A stretch of 64,000 bases of DNA from Clostridium sp. CAG:768 (GTDB lineage: Bacteria; Cyanobacteriota; Vampirovibrionia; Gastranaerophilales; Gastranaerophilaceae), in NCBI GenBank assembly GCA_000437435.1, contig FR899627.1, positions 92,613-156,612 on the forward strand. Direction: 5' to 3'. The notes beneath the pieces were generated by a model. That model saw nothing but the letters and a program-made list of their open reading frames with translations, did no database searches and was not told the DNA's origin. The position numbers and the translations under genes were made by a program. Shown piece after piece: positions 7,850 to 16,724 of this stretch. Each line of letters begins with the position of its first letter. Within the stretch, counting starts at the first letter, position 1.

Positions 7850-8401
7850 TTATTTAACTCCAAAATAATTATTCATAATCGCTTGCAAAAAATTATTAAA
7901 TTCGTTTGCAGTTTCTTTAACTAATTCCTTATCAAAAAAAGATTGATTCCTTTTTTCGATCCCTACAGAATTTGGAATTAATTTTGACAAATTTTCTCCA
8001 TAAATTAATATATTATCCGCTTTTTTTGAAACATAATCTTTATCTACAATCATATTATTATTCATTGCTGCAATTTTTTTAGTTAATTTTGCAAAATAAG
8101 AAAAAAACGGTAAGTTTTTATCATTAGCAGGAACTAATTTGCCATTTAATAATATAGCTTTGCCATAGTCTGATTTAACGCATTCAATATTTAAAATATT
8201 ATCTCCACTGATATTTTTATAATCATTTTTTACAAATTCAATTTTGTTTAACATTTCATTATATGCAGTTAAATCTTTTCCATTATAATCGTCTTTCAAC
8301 ACCATAGAAAGACTTTTTGAAATAATATTTTTAGATCTTTTAAATCTTATAGTTGCAATATTTTCAATCCCTGTAAAAGATATATTATTAATTTTATCCA
8401 T
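7850..8401 (-). CDS. Lineage-specific SFTG-motif protein B
   Basis: This is a 183-residue paralogue of the downstream gene, starting MDKINNISFTGIENI. It is lysine- and asparagine-rich and has no recognisable domain. The shared NDKNLPFFSYFAKLTKKI segment ties the two together. Function unknown. The membership in a motif family (I-S/T-F-x-G at the N-terminus, also at 19280, 30451 and 45014) suggests a common fate such as targeting or processing, but that is inference. There is no clear ribosome binding site. A 14-bp perfect palindrome ends three bases before the ATG. Confidence 0.75.
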   Translation of the reverse strand: MDKINNISFTGIENIATIRFKRSKNIISKSLSMVLKDDYNGKDLTAYNEMLNKIEFVKNDYKNISGDNILNIECVKSDYGKAILLNGKLVPANDKNLPFFSYFAKLTKKIAAMNNNMIVDKDYVSKKADNILIYGENLSKLIPNSVGIEKRNQSFFDKELVKETANEFNNFLQAIMNNYFGVK

Positions 8402-8403
8402 AT

Positions 8404-8417
8404 GAGCATTAATGCTC
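8404..8417. promoter_or_regulatory. Palindrome at the start of the SFTG pair
   Basis: The perfect 14-bp palindrome GAGCATTAATGCTC abuts the ATG at 8401, where the transcript start or ribosome site would lie. It could be an operator or a translation-blocking hairpin. No A/T tail makes it a terminator. Confidence 0.4.
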
Positions 8418-8482
8418 GTAAAATATTTTTTTTGCGCATGATATAATTATTTTACAGAAATTAATAATAATTGGAGAGAAAA

Positions 8483-9703
8483 ATGGTTGAAATAAGAAAA
8501 GAATTTATTGAACAAGCAAAACATTTAACAAGAAATGCTGAAGTTTTACCTGGCGGAATTGAAGAATTAGCAATCAAATTACAACATTCACATGACACAA
8601 ACACTCCTTTGAGAGTAAAATTAGGGATGGATCCTACAAGACCTGACCTACACCTTGGTCATACTGTTGTAATGAGAAAGTTAAGAGAATTCCAAAGCTT
8701 AGGTCATAAAATTGTTTTGATTGTAGGCGGAGCAACAGCAATGGTAGGAGATCCTTCAGGAAAATCTGAAACTCGTCCTGCATTGACAAAAGAACAAGTT
8801 GAAGAAAACGCAAAATCTTATTTCGATCAAATGTCAAAAGTATTAGATGTAAGCGATGCAGAAGTTGTAAATAATGCTGACTGGCTTCATAAAATGAGCT
8901 TTACAGACTTGTTAAAATTATCTGCACAAGTAACAGTTGCTCAAATGATGACAAGAGACGACTTTGCAAAAAGATATGCTGATGGACGTCCAATTTCAAT
9001 CCATGAATTTTTCTATCCATTAATGCAAGCATATGATTCTGTAGAGGTTGATTCTGACATAGAACTTGGAGGAACTGACCAAAGATTTAATACACTTTTA
9101 GGTAGAGATATTCAAGCGGCATACGGTAAAAAATATCCTCAATTAGTTATGCTCTTGCCTCTTTTAGAAGGTACAGACGGTGTTGTTAAAATGTCAAAAA
9201 CATATCCTGAACACTGTATTTCACTAACAGATAGCGAAGTAGATATGTTCGGAAAATTAATGAGCATTCCTGACAATATGATTTCAAGATACTTTAGTCT
9301 ATTGACAGATGCAACAAAAGAAGAATTAGAAACAATTGATAAACAAATTGCAGAAGGTTCAGTAAATCCTCGTGATATTAAAATGAAACTTGCATTTACA
9401 ATCACAAAAGAATACCACGGAGAAGACGGTGCTAAACGCGGACAAGATGCATTTATCAATGTTGTATCAAATAAAGGAATTCCTGATGATATTGAAGAAG
9501 TTTCAGAAATGAACGGAAAAAGTATTTTAGATGTTCTTGTAGAGCTTAAATTCACTGCAAGCAAAGGTGAGGCAAAACGTTTAATTCAAGGTGGCGGTGT
9601 AAAAGTAGACGGTGAAAAAATTACCGATATGGCTTATACATTCAACTTTACTGAAAGCGTAATATTACAAGCAGGAAAACGTAAATTTGCAAAATTGATA
9701 TAA
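8483..9703 (+). CDS. tyrS: Tyrosyl-tRNA synthetase
   Basis: Charges tRNA-Tyr. The 406-residue protein has the class I signatures PTRPDLHLGHT (HIGH-type) and VKMSKTYPEHC (KMSKS-type), with GGTDQRFN in the catalytic core. A C-terminal S4 RNA-binding domain follows (ASKGEAKRLIQGGGVKVDGE). The length and the LGMDPTRPDLHLGH form fit the TyrZ-like subtype. The ATG at 8483 follows GGAGAG; the TTG at 8471 is too close to that site. A TGA-TATAAT extended -10 lies at 8439-8447. No T-box leader is visible. Confidence 0.95.
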   Translation: MVEIRKEFIEQAKHLTRNAEVLPGGIEELAIKLQHSHDTNTPLRVKLGMDPTRPDLHLGHTVVMRKLREFQSLGHKIVLIVGGATAMVGDPSGKSETRPALTKEQVEENAKSYFDQMSKVLDVSDAEVVNNADWLHKMSFTDLLKLSAQVTVAQMMTRDDFAKRYADGRPISIHEFFYPLMQAYDSVEVDSDIELGGTDQRFNTLLGRDIQAAYGKKYPQLVMLLPLLEGTDGVVKMSKTYPEHCISLTDSEVDMFGKLMSIPDNMISRYFSLLTDATKEELETIDKQIAEGSVNPRDIKMKLAFTITKEYHGEDGAKRGQDAFINVVSNKGIPDDIEEVSEMNGKSILDVLVELKFTASKGEAKRLIQGGGVKVDGEKITDMAYTFNFTESVILQAGKRKFAKLI

Positions 9704-9754
9704 TCTCTAACTCCAATTTTGAAAATATATTTACGAAACATGTGAGAATAAAAA

Positions 9755-10411
9755 ATGTTTAAAATACTAAAAAGAGGAATAACAAAAGTAAAAGAAGATA
9801 TTCAGGTAATCTACGACAAAGATCCTGCCGCAGAAAATTTACTTGAAGTTATCCTATGCTACCCTGGGCTTCATGCTCTTATAGCTTATAGATTTGCTCA
9901 TAGGCTATATAAATGGCATATCCCTCTAATTCCGAGAATAATATCTTATATCACAAGAATTATTACAGGGATTGAAATTCATCCTGCAGCAAAAATTGGC
10001 AGAAGATTTTTCATAGACCACGGTGAAGGAGTCGTAATAGGAGCCACAACTGAAATTGGCGATGATGTTCTTATTTACCAGCAAGTAACATTAGGCGGAA
10101 CTGGTAAAGAACATGGCAAACGCCACCCAACATTAGGCCATGGTGTAATTGTCGGAGCAGGTGCAAAAGTATTAGGGAATATAACACTTGGCGATTATGT
10201 TCGAGTAGGAGCAGGCTCTGTTGTAGTGGATGATGTTCCAGAATATTCAACAGTCGTAGGTATTCCAGGAAGAATTGTTCATAGAAAAATTAAAGACAAA
10301 AATGGAGTTTTGATGCACAACAGAATTCCTGACCCTGTAAAATGCGAATTGAACAGACTAAAATATGAAGTACAAGAATTAAGAGAAAAAATAGATAATA
10401 AAGAGGAATAG
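9755..10411 (+). CDS. cysE: Serine O-acetyltransferase
   Basis: Makes O-acetylserine from serine and acetyl-CoA, the first committed step of cysteine synthesis. The 218-residue protein is the short form. A helical N-terminal domain (EVILCYPGLHALIAYRFAHR) is followed by left-handed beta-helix hexapeptide repeats (IHPAAKIGRRFFIDHGEGVV, then GDDVLIYQQVTLGG) with the catalytic His in IDHGEG, ending VVGIPGRIVHRKI and a charged tail. It follows tyrS by about 50 bases and may be partly co-transcribed. The ribosome site is weak (GTGAG). No cysK is visible in the window. Confidence 0.93.
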   Translation: MFKILKRGITKVKEDIQVIYDKDPAAENLLEVILCYPGLHALIAYRFAHRLYKWHIPLIPRIISYITRIITGIEIHPAAKIGRRFFIDHGEGVVIGATTEIGDDVLIYQQVTLGGTGKEHGKRHPTLGHGVIVGAGAKVLGNITLGDYVRVGAGSVVVDDVPEYSTVVGIPGRIVHRKIKDKNGVLMHNRIPDPVKCELNRLKYEVQELREKIDNKEE

Positions 10412-10489
10412 AAGTTTTTTCGGCTATTAAGCTAACAGAAGGCAAGAAGACAAGCTTATTTCAAAAAAATAACTAAGAAAGGGGAAATT

Positions 10490-10690
10490 ATGTACCACAT
10501 TTATACAATTAAAAATCGTTCTGAATTTTCAAAAACTTTAGTTGCAGAAACAAAAGACTATGATGAAGCATTACAAAAAGCAGAAAAAGCAATTGAAGGA
10601 AAAGAAGGCTATAATTATATTGTTGAAGAAACAGACGGATCAATGAACAGCTATGGAGAATTAATAGCAACAGTTGTTGCAGAAGGCTAA
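10490..10690 (+). CDS. Small acidic protein of unknown function
   Basis: This is a 66-residue soluble protein with no recognised family. A beta-strand-like start (MYHIYTIKN) is followed by a helix with alternating charges (DYDEALQKAEKAIEGKEGYN) and a final strand (LIATVVAEG), suggesting a small alpha/beta fold. The very good ribosome site (AAAGGGG, seven bases from the ATG) and typical codon use support a real gene. It stands alone between cysE and the dehydrogenase. Confidence 0.65.
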   Translation: MYHIYTIKNRSEFSKTLVAETKDYDEALQKAEKAIEGKEGYNYIVEETDGSMNSYGELIATVVAEG

Positions 10691-10754
10691 GTTAACTTCA
10701 ATATCACAAAAATTATAAAATTAAAAAGTATAAATGCTTATATATGGAGAAAAA

Positions 10755-11726
10755 ATGAAAGCAGTAGTATTTGATGAAGGATTAAAATTAGTAAACGATT
10801 ATAAAAAACCAATTCCCCAAAAAGGAGAAGCTCTTGTTCGCGTAACTTTAGCTGGAATTTGCAATACAGATTACGAAATTACAAAAGGCTATATGGGATA
10901 TAAAGGGATTTTAGGTCATGAAGCCGTCGGAGTTGTAGAAGAAATTAATGACGAAGACCAATCACTTTTAGGCAAAAGAGTCGTAGCAGAAATCAGCTAT
11001 GGTTGCAAAAAACCTGATTGTCCATATTGTGCAGAAAAATTATATCGTCATTGTCCAGATCGTCATACTTTAGGAATTTGGAGAAAAGACGGAGTATTTG
11101 CAGAATATTTTACAATGCCTTTAGAAGTTCTTTTTGAAGTTCCTGATAATGTTCCTGATGAACAGGCCGTATTTGTAGAACCTCTTGCGGCAGCTTGTGA
11201 AATTACAGAACAACTACACATAAAGCCGTTTGAAAAAGTAATTGTATTAGGTGATGGCAAATTGGGATTAATTACAGCTCTAACTCTTAATGCACAAAAT
11301 ATAGATGTAACTCTTGTCGGTAAACACCAAAATAAACTTGATATTGCTCGTAATCAAGGTGTTCAGACAAAACTTTTAAATGATTTGAAAGTTGAAAAAA
11401 CTTATGATGTAGTTGTTGAAGCAACAGGTTCAATTTCAGGTTTTGAAACAGCACTAGCGCTTACAAAACCTCGCGGAGTACTTGTTTTAAAAAGTACAGT
11501 AGCAGCATCAAAGGAATTTAATCTTGCACCAATTGTAATTGATGAAATTACAGTATTAGGCTCAAGATGCGGACAATTCCCAGCAGCATTAAGACTTTTA
11601 AAATCAGAAAAAATAGATTTTTCACCAATGATTTCAGGCAGATACAAAGCCGATGATGCAATTAAAGCTTTTGAAAAAAACAAAGAAAAAGATACATTAA
11701 AAATTCTTTTAGATTTTAATAAATAA
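10755..11726 (+). CDS. Zinc-dependent medium-chain alcohol/polyol dehydrogenase
   Basis: This is a 323-residue NAD(P)-dependent oxidoreductase of the MDR family. The catalytic zinc site is seen in GICNTDYEITKG and GHEAVGVVEE. The structural zinc loop has spaced cysteines (CKKPDCPYCAEKLYRHCPDR). The coenzyme Rossmann motif is VIVLGDGKLGLITAL, and VVEATGS follows. The substrate (alcohol, sorbitol or threonine) cannot be told. The ATG at 10755 has GGAGA just upstream, so the ATG at 10734 is not used. A terminator follows. Confidence 0.88.
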   Translation: MKAVVFDEGLKLVNDYKKPIPQKGEALVRVTLAGICNTDYEITKGYMGYKGILGHEAVGVVEEINDEDQSLLGKRVVAEISYGCKKPDCPYCAEKLYRHCPDRHTLGIWRKDGVFAEYFTMPLEVLFEVPDNVPDEQAVFVEPLAAACEITEQLHIKPFEKVIVLGDGKLGLITALTLNAQNIDVTLVGKHQNKLDIARNQGVQTKLLNDLKVEKTYDVVVEATGSISGFETALALTKPRGVLVLKSTVAASKEFNLAPIVIDEITVLGSRCGQFPAALRLLKSEKIDFSPMISGRYKADDAIKAFEKNKEKDTLKILLDFNK

Positions 11727-11731
11727 CCAAG

Positions 11732-11760
11732 AAAGCTCCTTATTTTAAAGGAGCTTTTTT
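11732..11760. terminator. Terminator between the dehydrogenase and pseudopilin genes
   Basis: The hairpin AAAGCTCCT / AGGAGCTTT with a T run on the plus strand and A-rich 5' flank can act for both convergent genes. Confidence 0.85.
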
Positions 11761-11763
11761 AGT

Positions 11764-12444
11764 TTAATAAGTCATTTCCCAATTATCATTCAAAATCTTA
11801 CCAAAACATCCTGTCCAAGTTGTATTACTAGAATTACAGTTTGTATTGAATAGATTTTCTCTTGTATCTTTATCACCTGGAGCAGTTGTTAATGCATATT
11901 CGTCAACCATACCATTATTGAATAACCCAAGGATAAAAACATCTCGTCCTGCAATATTTGGACCTTGTGGACCATTTATATCTACATCAAATATTGCAAC
12001 TCTACTATTATCAGCAGAGCCTGTACTAGAAACTCCAAATCCAAAAGATGCACCACTAGCAATAGTCATATTTAATGGTTGACCTGTACCTTGTCCCATA
12101 TCTGTTCCAGAGATCTTTTTATAATTTGGAGCAAAACAAGGTTGCTTATCTGAACCACAATCATTAACTACTTTAAAATATGTTTTTACAAAATTTGATA
12201 AAGCATCAGTTGAAGTTAGACCTGCTTCTCTAAGATTAACTGCATTTCTATCTGTCATATACTGCTGCGCTGCCTGTTGTAACTCATTATAAACTTTATG
12301 AAGCTGCGTTACATAAGATTTTCTCTGATAATTTTGCATTAATGTAGGCACAGTCATTGCAGACACAACACCAATTATACCCAAAGTTACCAATACCTCT
12401 GCTAGAGTAAATGCTCTCAAATATTGTTTATAACTAAAAATCAT
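11764..12444 (-). CDS. Type IV pilin-like protein (pseudopilin)
   Basis: This is a 226-residue protein with a class-III prepilin signal: a short basic leader (MIFSYKQYLRA) and then FTLAEVLVTLGIIGVVSAMT, the hydrophobic N-terminal helix with the conserved Glu at +5. Cleavage would follow Ala instead of the usual Gly. The globular part is rich in small polar residues and has cysteine pairs (CGSDKQPCF; CNSSNTTWTGCFG) likely to form disulfides. It would be processed by a prepilin peptidase and assembled on a type IV pilus or secretion pseudopilus. No assembly genes are adjacent. The ATG at 12444 follows GGAG. Confidence 0.88.
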   Translation of the reverse strand: MIFSYKQYLRAFTLAEVLVTLGIIGVVSAMTVPTLMQNYQRKSYVTQLHKVYNELQQAAQQYMTDRNAVNLREAGLTSTDALSNFVKTYFKVVNDCGSDKQPCFAPNYKKISGTDMGQGTGQPLNMTIASGASFGFGVSSTGSADNSRVAIFDVDINGPQGPNIAGRDVFILGLFNNGMVDEYALTTAPGDKDTRENLFNTNCNSSNTTWTGCFGKILNDNWEMTY

Positions 12445-12531
12445 CAATGACTCCTTTTTTTATATTTTAACATTATTTCCAAAGTTTTACAATATTTGAT
12501 AAATAAAAATTTTTCAATTATTATTATTTAT

Positions 12532-13668
12532 ATGGTAGCAGAAGTACAAGAAATAGAAAAAGATTTTTCAGGGAAAATTACACTGTTAGATAAATATATT
12601 CTAAGACAGATAATTGAAATGTTTATCATGGGCGTATGTGTATTTACATCAATTATTTTTGCCTCTGATACATTTATTACTTTAATCAAACAAATTTCAT
12701 TATTCGGAATCCCATTTAATGTAGCTTTGATGATGATTATTTTAAACCTTCCTCAAGTTATAGTAATGACAATTCCAATGGGTGTTTTATTAGCTACCGT
12801 AATGACTTTGAACGGACTTAGTTTGAAATCAGAAATTACTGTCATGAGAGCTTGCGGAATAGGATTAAACAGAGTAGCAAAACCTATTTTTATTTTTGCA
12901 CTTTTGATGTCAATTTGCAGCTTTGTAATCAATGAAACAGTAGTTCCTGTAATGACTAAACAATCAAAAGACTTAGCTTTGTGGTCTTTAGGTCAAAAAA
13001 ATATCCCTGAAGGGAAACAAAATTTTGTATTTAAAGAATTAAACGATGGCGGAAGTATTAAACGTTTATTTTACGTAGGATACTGCGAAAATAAAACTCT
13101 ACATAATATCACAGTTCTTGACACTGCAAAAGACGGTACTATCCAAGTTTTACAAGCTGACGAAGGAAAGACTTCTCCTGAAGGCTGGGAATTTGAAAAA
13201 GGGGCTGTATATACAGTAGACGATGATGGACAAATTTTGAATACAACATTATTTGACAGTTCAGTTGTAAAATTTGGTCTGGATATGTCAAAAGAATTAA
13301 ATAAAAATGTTGCAAAAGAAATGAATTTCACAAAATTGATTGATTATATTAGACATAATCACATAGATGAAAAAGAAAGAAATGCAATACATATTGAATT
13401 ATATGACAAACTTGCATTACCATTGACAACAATCGCACTTGTACTAATCGGTGTACCTCTTGCAATTACACCACCTAGAGTAAGATATAACAGAGGTTTT
13501 TTATTCAGTATTTTAATCATTTTTGCTTACTATCTGATAAGAGCACTTTCTATATCTTTCGGTGAAGCAGGTACATTGCAGCCATTCTTGGCAGCTTGGA
13601 TGCCAAACATTGTACTTACAATAATAGGGACAATACTTTATTACAAAAAAGTATACACAATCGAATAG
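12532..13668 (+). CDS. LptF/LptG family permease (YjgP/YjgQ)
   Basis: This is an inner-membrane permease that, with LptB and LptC, extracts lipopolysaccharide for transport to the outer membrane. The 378-residue protein has the family layout: about three membrane helices at the N-terminus (LDKYILRQIIEMFIMGVCVF; VALMMIILNLPQVIVMTIPM), the coupling motif around NGLSLKSEITVMRACGIG, a periplasmic beta-jellyroll (about residues 130-265) and three helices at the C-terminus (LALPLTTIALVLIGVPLAIT). It supports a diderm cell. An upstream in-frame start at 12496 is possible. Neither start has a clear ribosome site. The stop codon is the first base run of a hairpin repeat. Confidence 0.88.
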   Translation: MVAEVQEIEKDFSGKITLLDKYILRQIIEMFIMGVCVFTSIIFASDTFITLIKQISLFGIPFNVALMMIILNLPQVIVMTIPMGVLLATVMTLNGLSLKSEITVMRACGIGLNRVAKPIFIFALLMSICSFVINETVVPVMTKQSKDLALWSLGQKNIPEGKQNFVFKELNDGGSIKRLFYVGYCENKTLHNITVLDTAKDGTIQVLQADEGKTSPEGWEFEKGAVYTVDDDGQILNTTLFDSSVVKFGLDMSKELNKNVAKEMNFTKLIDYIRHNHIDEKERNAIHIELYDKLALPLTTIALVLIGVPLAITPPRVRYNRGFLFSILIIFAYYLIRALSISFGEAGTLQPFLAAWMPNIVLTIIGTILYYKKVYTIE

Positions 13669-13812
13669 GAGCGTAGCCGCTCCACCCACCACCTAGAGTT
13701 AGGTGAAAACTTTACAAATAACCATAATAAAAAGGAGCGTAGTCGCTCAACCCAACACCTAGAGAATAGGTAAAACTTTATAAGTAATCATGAAAAAAGA
13801 GCGTAGCCGCTC
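13668..13812. repeat. Tandem hairpin repeat array, about 65-bp period, 2.2 copies
   Basis: Three copies of GAGCGTAGYCGCTC lie at 13669, 13735 and 13799. Copies 1 and 2 are each followed by a second palindrome-like block (CACCTAGAGTTAGGTG; CACCTAGAGAATAGGT) and an AT-rich spacer (AAAACTTTAYAARTAAYCAT). The first copy begins in the stop codon of the LptF/G gene. The third copy runs into the next reading frame. Confidence 0.85.
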
Positions 13813-14398
13813 AAGCAGTAAAGACATGAACAGCAATTTATTTTCAAACAAAAGATTAAATGACTATGATTTGAATATTTTAAATGACAATTCGTTTAAA
13901 GATTTAGACGATAAAACTTTAAAGTTGGAATGTCTTATTGCAGAAAAAGAAGAAGCACTTGAAAACTTAAATAATAAAATAAAAGGCGCAGAACTTCTTG
14001 GAAAACTTTTAGATGTAATGGATTTAAAAATTCAAGCCAAGCAAATTGAAAACGAACTTGCAGACTTGAAAGAACAATATTCTAAAAGAAATATGGCAGA
14101 AAAAATTACAGATGTAATTACACCTAAAAAAAGTAAGCCAAAACTTTCACCAATACATAGACTTGCACGTTTTGTATCAAGAAAAATTATTGCAAGGATG
14201 TCTAAAAAAGTTAAATCAATTTTAGACTTAAGCGACTCTTTAGACACATTGACAAGCATTAATGAAAACGTTGATGAACTAATTGCAATGAAAGTACCTT
14301 ATGGCGAAACAAAAGCTAATTATGAAAAACTAACAAACTATCTCTATCGAGCAAACAGAATTCACTCTCAAATAAACAAAAAAATGCAAAGTCTTTAA
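13790..14398 (+). CDS. Coiled-coil protein of unknown function with repeat-derived 5' end
   Basis: This is a 202-residue soluble, lysine-rich protein. Residues about 35-90 look like a coiled coil (KLECLIAEKEEALENLNNKI; IENELADLKEQYSKRN), then a Pro/Lys linker and a basic helix (IHRLARFVSRKIIARMSKKV), then further helices. No known domain is recognised. The first 12 residues (MKKERSRSSSKD) are encoded by the third copy of the hairpin repeat. The ATG at 13826 is an equally plausible start. Neither has a ribosome site, so initiation may depend on the repeat. Confidence 0.6.
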   Translation: MKKERSRSSSKDMNSNLFSNKRLNDYDLNILNDNSFKDLDDKTLKLECLIAEKEEALENLNNKIKGAELLGKLLDVMDLKIQAKQIENELADLKEQYSKRNMAEKITDVITPKKSKPKLSPIHRLARFVSRKIIARMSKKVKSILDLSDSLDTLTSINENVDELIAMKVPYGETKANYEKLTNYLYRANRIHSQINKKMQSL

Positions 14399-14409
14399 TA
14401 AATATTTTA

Positions 14410-15015
14410 TTAATCAAATGGCACTACATGATATTTATTCAAAAATTCCTTGTACTGTTTATCATTTTTCAGTTTTGTATATTCTTCAACAGTAAACATC
14501 CCATCTTCACCTGCATATTTATCAATAAGAGCTTCTATTCCAGTAGTATCAATATTAATATTTTTACGTGACAAATCATTTAAAAGACCTGCTTTAACTG
14601 CACCTTTAGAAACTACACCATCTTTTACCGAATGTGATGAATTCTCAATCCATCCCATTTCAATTTTGGAAAAATTGCTTGATGAATGATATGCATCTAA
14701 AACAGCATTCCATTCATTCCCATTAAGAAAATCAGCCCATTCTTTAGAACTAAATTCACCATCAGAACCTGCATATTTAGCAAGAACTTGAGAAATATTT
14801 GATGTTAACCCGTTTAATCTGTTATATTCAGATGATCCTTTTTTTAAACCAGAAAGTAGACTTCCTATATCCAAATCTTTATATGCTTCATTAACAGTAA
14901 TCTTGCCATCAGAATTACCATTTTTATCCATTCTTGTAAATACATCATTTTTAATACCGTTTAAATATTCTTTTGAATAATTATTATCAGAATAATTAAA
15001 ATTTAAAAGGCCCAT
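14410..15015 (-). CDS. EF-hand-type calcium-binding protein
   Basis: This is a 201-residue protein with at least one canonical Ca2+ loop (NGNSDGKITVNE, from about residue 36) and two degenerate ones (YAGSDGEFSSKEW; YAGEDGMFTVEEY) spaced about 85 residues apart, indicating an internal duplication. There is no signal peptide. The start MGLLNFNYSDN is short and polar. GGAG lies eight bases before the ATG. It converges with the coiled-coil gene, with only 11 bases between stops. The biological role is unknown. Confidence 0.75.
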   Translation of the reverse strand: MGLLNFNYSDNNYSKEYLNGIKNDVFTRMDKNGNSDGKITVNEAYKDLDIGSLLSGLKKGSSEYNRLNGLTSNISQVLAKYAGSDGEFSSKEWADFLNGNEWNAVLDAYHSSSNFSKIEMGWIENSSHSVKDGVVSKGAVKAGLLNDLSRKNINIDTTGIEALIDKYAGEDGMFTVEEYTKLKNDKQYKEFLNKYHVVPFD

Positions 15016-15237
15016 ACATAATTCTCCGTTCTTATATCCTAAATATATAAAAAAAAACTTCTAGGAATAATTGCTTTATTAAATATTTAATATTACTTTT
15101 TGTTACAAAAGCCACTATTAATTATATAACTTGCTAAACAGTTATTTTTGTCATAAAATTTTTTCATAAACACTCTTAGCCTGACTTAGATAAATAGCGA
15201 AAGATTAGGCAAAAGTCATAGAAACTAAGGAGAAAGT

Positions 15238-16701
15238 ATGAACGAGCTTCTAAAAAAATCAGCTACAGAGCAATCAAAAGCTCTTAAAAATAAAGAAATT
15301 TCTGCTGTAGAATTGACAAATGCAGCTTTTGAAAGAATTAATAACCTTGATGAAAAACTTGGTGCTTTCAATTCTTTAACAAAAGAAATTGCACTTGATA
15401 CAGCTAAAAAAGTTGACGAAAAAATTGCAAAAGGAGAAAAATTACCGCTTCTTGCAGGTGTTCCTCTTGCCCTAAAAGATAATATGAATTTGAAAGGTTC
15501 AAAAACAACAGCTTCTTCAAAAATTCTGGAAAACTTTGTATCACCTTTCAACGCTACAGTTACTGAAAAATTATTAACAAATTTAGTGCCAATCGTTGGT
15601 AAAGCTAACTTAGATGAATTTGCAATGGGTTCTTCAAATGAAAACTCAGCATTCAAAAAAGTTCATAACCCTTGGAATTTGAATAAAGTTCCTGGTGGTT
15701 CATCAGGCGGCTCAGCGGCATCTGTTGCATCTTGTGAAGCAACTTTAGCACTAGGTTCAGACACAGGCGGATCAATCAGATTGCCGGCATCATTCTGTGG
15801 TATCGTAGGTATGAAACCTACATATGGTCGTGTTTCAAGATATGGTCTAATTGCATTTGCATCTTCTTTAGACCAAATCGGTCCTTTTGCAAGAACCGTT
15901 GAAGATGCTGCTAACTTGCTTGAAGTTATTTCAGGTCATGACCCTAAAGATTCTACTTCTTTAGACTTGCCTGTTGAACATTACGCAGCTAACTTAAACA
16001 ACGACATCAAAGGAATGAAAGTCGGTGTAATAAAAGAACTTATGACAGAAGGCTTGTCAGAAGATGTTGCAAAAGCTATGGAAAGAGCTATTGAAGATTA
16101 CAAAAAACTAGGTGCAGAAATTGTCGAAATTTCATTACCTAACTTGAAACATTCAATAGGTATTTACTATATCTTAGCAACAGCTGAATGTTCTTCAAAC
16201 TTAGCACGTTTCGATGGCGTAAAATACGGTTATAGAACTCCTGATGCTAAAAACTTATTAGAAATGTATACAAAAACTCGTGCAGAAGGATTCGGACCTG
16301 AAGTTAAACGTCGTATAATGCTTGGAACTTACGCATTATCATCAGGATACTATGATGCATATTACAAAAAAGCTCAACAAATGAGAGCATTAGTTACTCA
16401 AGATTTTGAAGAAGCATTCAAGAAAGTTGATATTTTAATATCTCCAACTTGTCCAAACACAGCATTTGATTTAGGTGCTAAAGCATCAGATCCGTTGGCA
16501 ATGTATTTGACAGATATTGCAACAATTTCTGCAAACTTAGCAGGTATTCCTGGAATGAGCGTTCCAGCAGGATTTGATAAAGACGGTATGCCAATCGGTC
16601 TACAAATCTTAGCACCTCAATTACAAGAAAGCAGATTGTTCAATGCAGCTCACAAATTTGAAAGAGCTAACGATTACTATTTACAATTAGCTAATATATA
16701 G
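15238..16701 (+). CDS. gatA: Aspartyl/glutamyl-tRNA amidotransferase subunit A
   Basis: This is the glutaminase subunit of the GatCAB complex, which releases ammonia from glutamine to convert Glu-tRNA-Gln (and Asp-tRNA-Asn) to the amidated forms. The 487-residue protein has the amidase-signature Ser-cisSer-Lys triad: Lys in ALKDNMNLKG, and the serines in GGSSGGSAASVAS and GSDTGGSIRLPAS. gatB and gatC are not adjacent. AAGGAG lies before the ATG. The 222-bp upstream gap holds one weak stem (GCCTGA / TTAGGC at about 15178-15210) of unknown meaning. Confidence 0.95.
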   Translation: MNELLKKSATEQSKALKNKEISAVELTNAAFERINNLDEKLGAFNSLTKEIALDTAKKVDEKIAKGEKLPLLAGVPLALKDNMNLKGSKTTASSKILENFVSPFNATVTEKLLTNLVPIVGKANLDEFAMGSSNENSAFKKVHNPWNLNKVPGGSSGGSAASVASCEATLALGSDTGGSIRLPASFCGIVGMKPTYGRVSRYGLIAFASSLDQIGPFARTVEDAANLLEVISGHDPKDSTSLDLPVEHYAANLNNDIKGMKVGVIKELMTEGLSEDVAKAMERAIEDYKKLGAEIVEISLPNLKHSIGIYYILATAECSSNLARFDGVKYGYRTPDAKNLLEMYTKTRAEGFGPEVKRRIMLGTYALSSGYYDAYYKKAQQMRALVTQDFEEAFKKVDILISPTCPNTAFDLGAKASDPLAMYLTDIATISANLAGIPGMSVPAGFDKDGMPIGLQILAPQLQESRLFNAAHKFERANDYYLQLANI

Positions 16702-16724
16702 TTTAAGTAAAATAAAATATAACG

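Noticed and set aside
13668..13812. CRISPR array
   Set aside because: There are only two and a bit units, each made of hairpins with a similar spacer. Spacers are not unique and no cas gene is near.
15016..15237. T-box or other riboswitch before gatA
   Set aside because: Only a weak 6-bp stem is found. No T-box consensus or terminator/antiterminator pair is seen.
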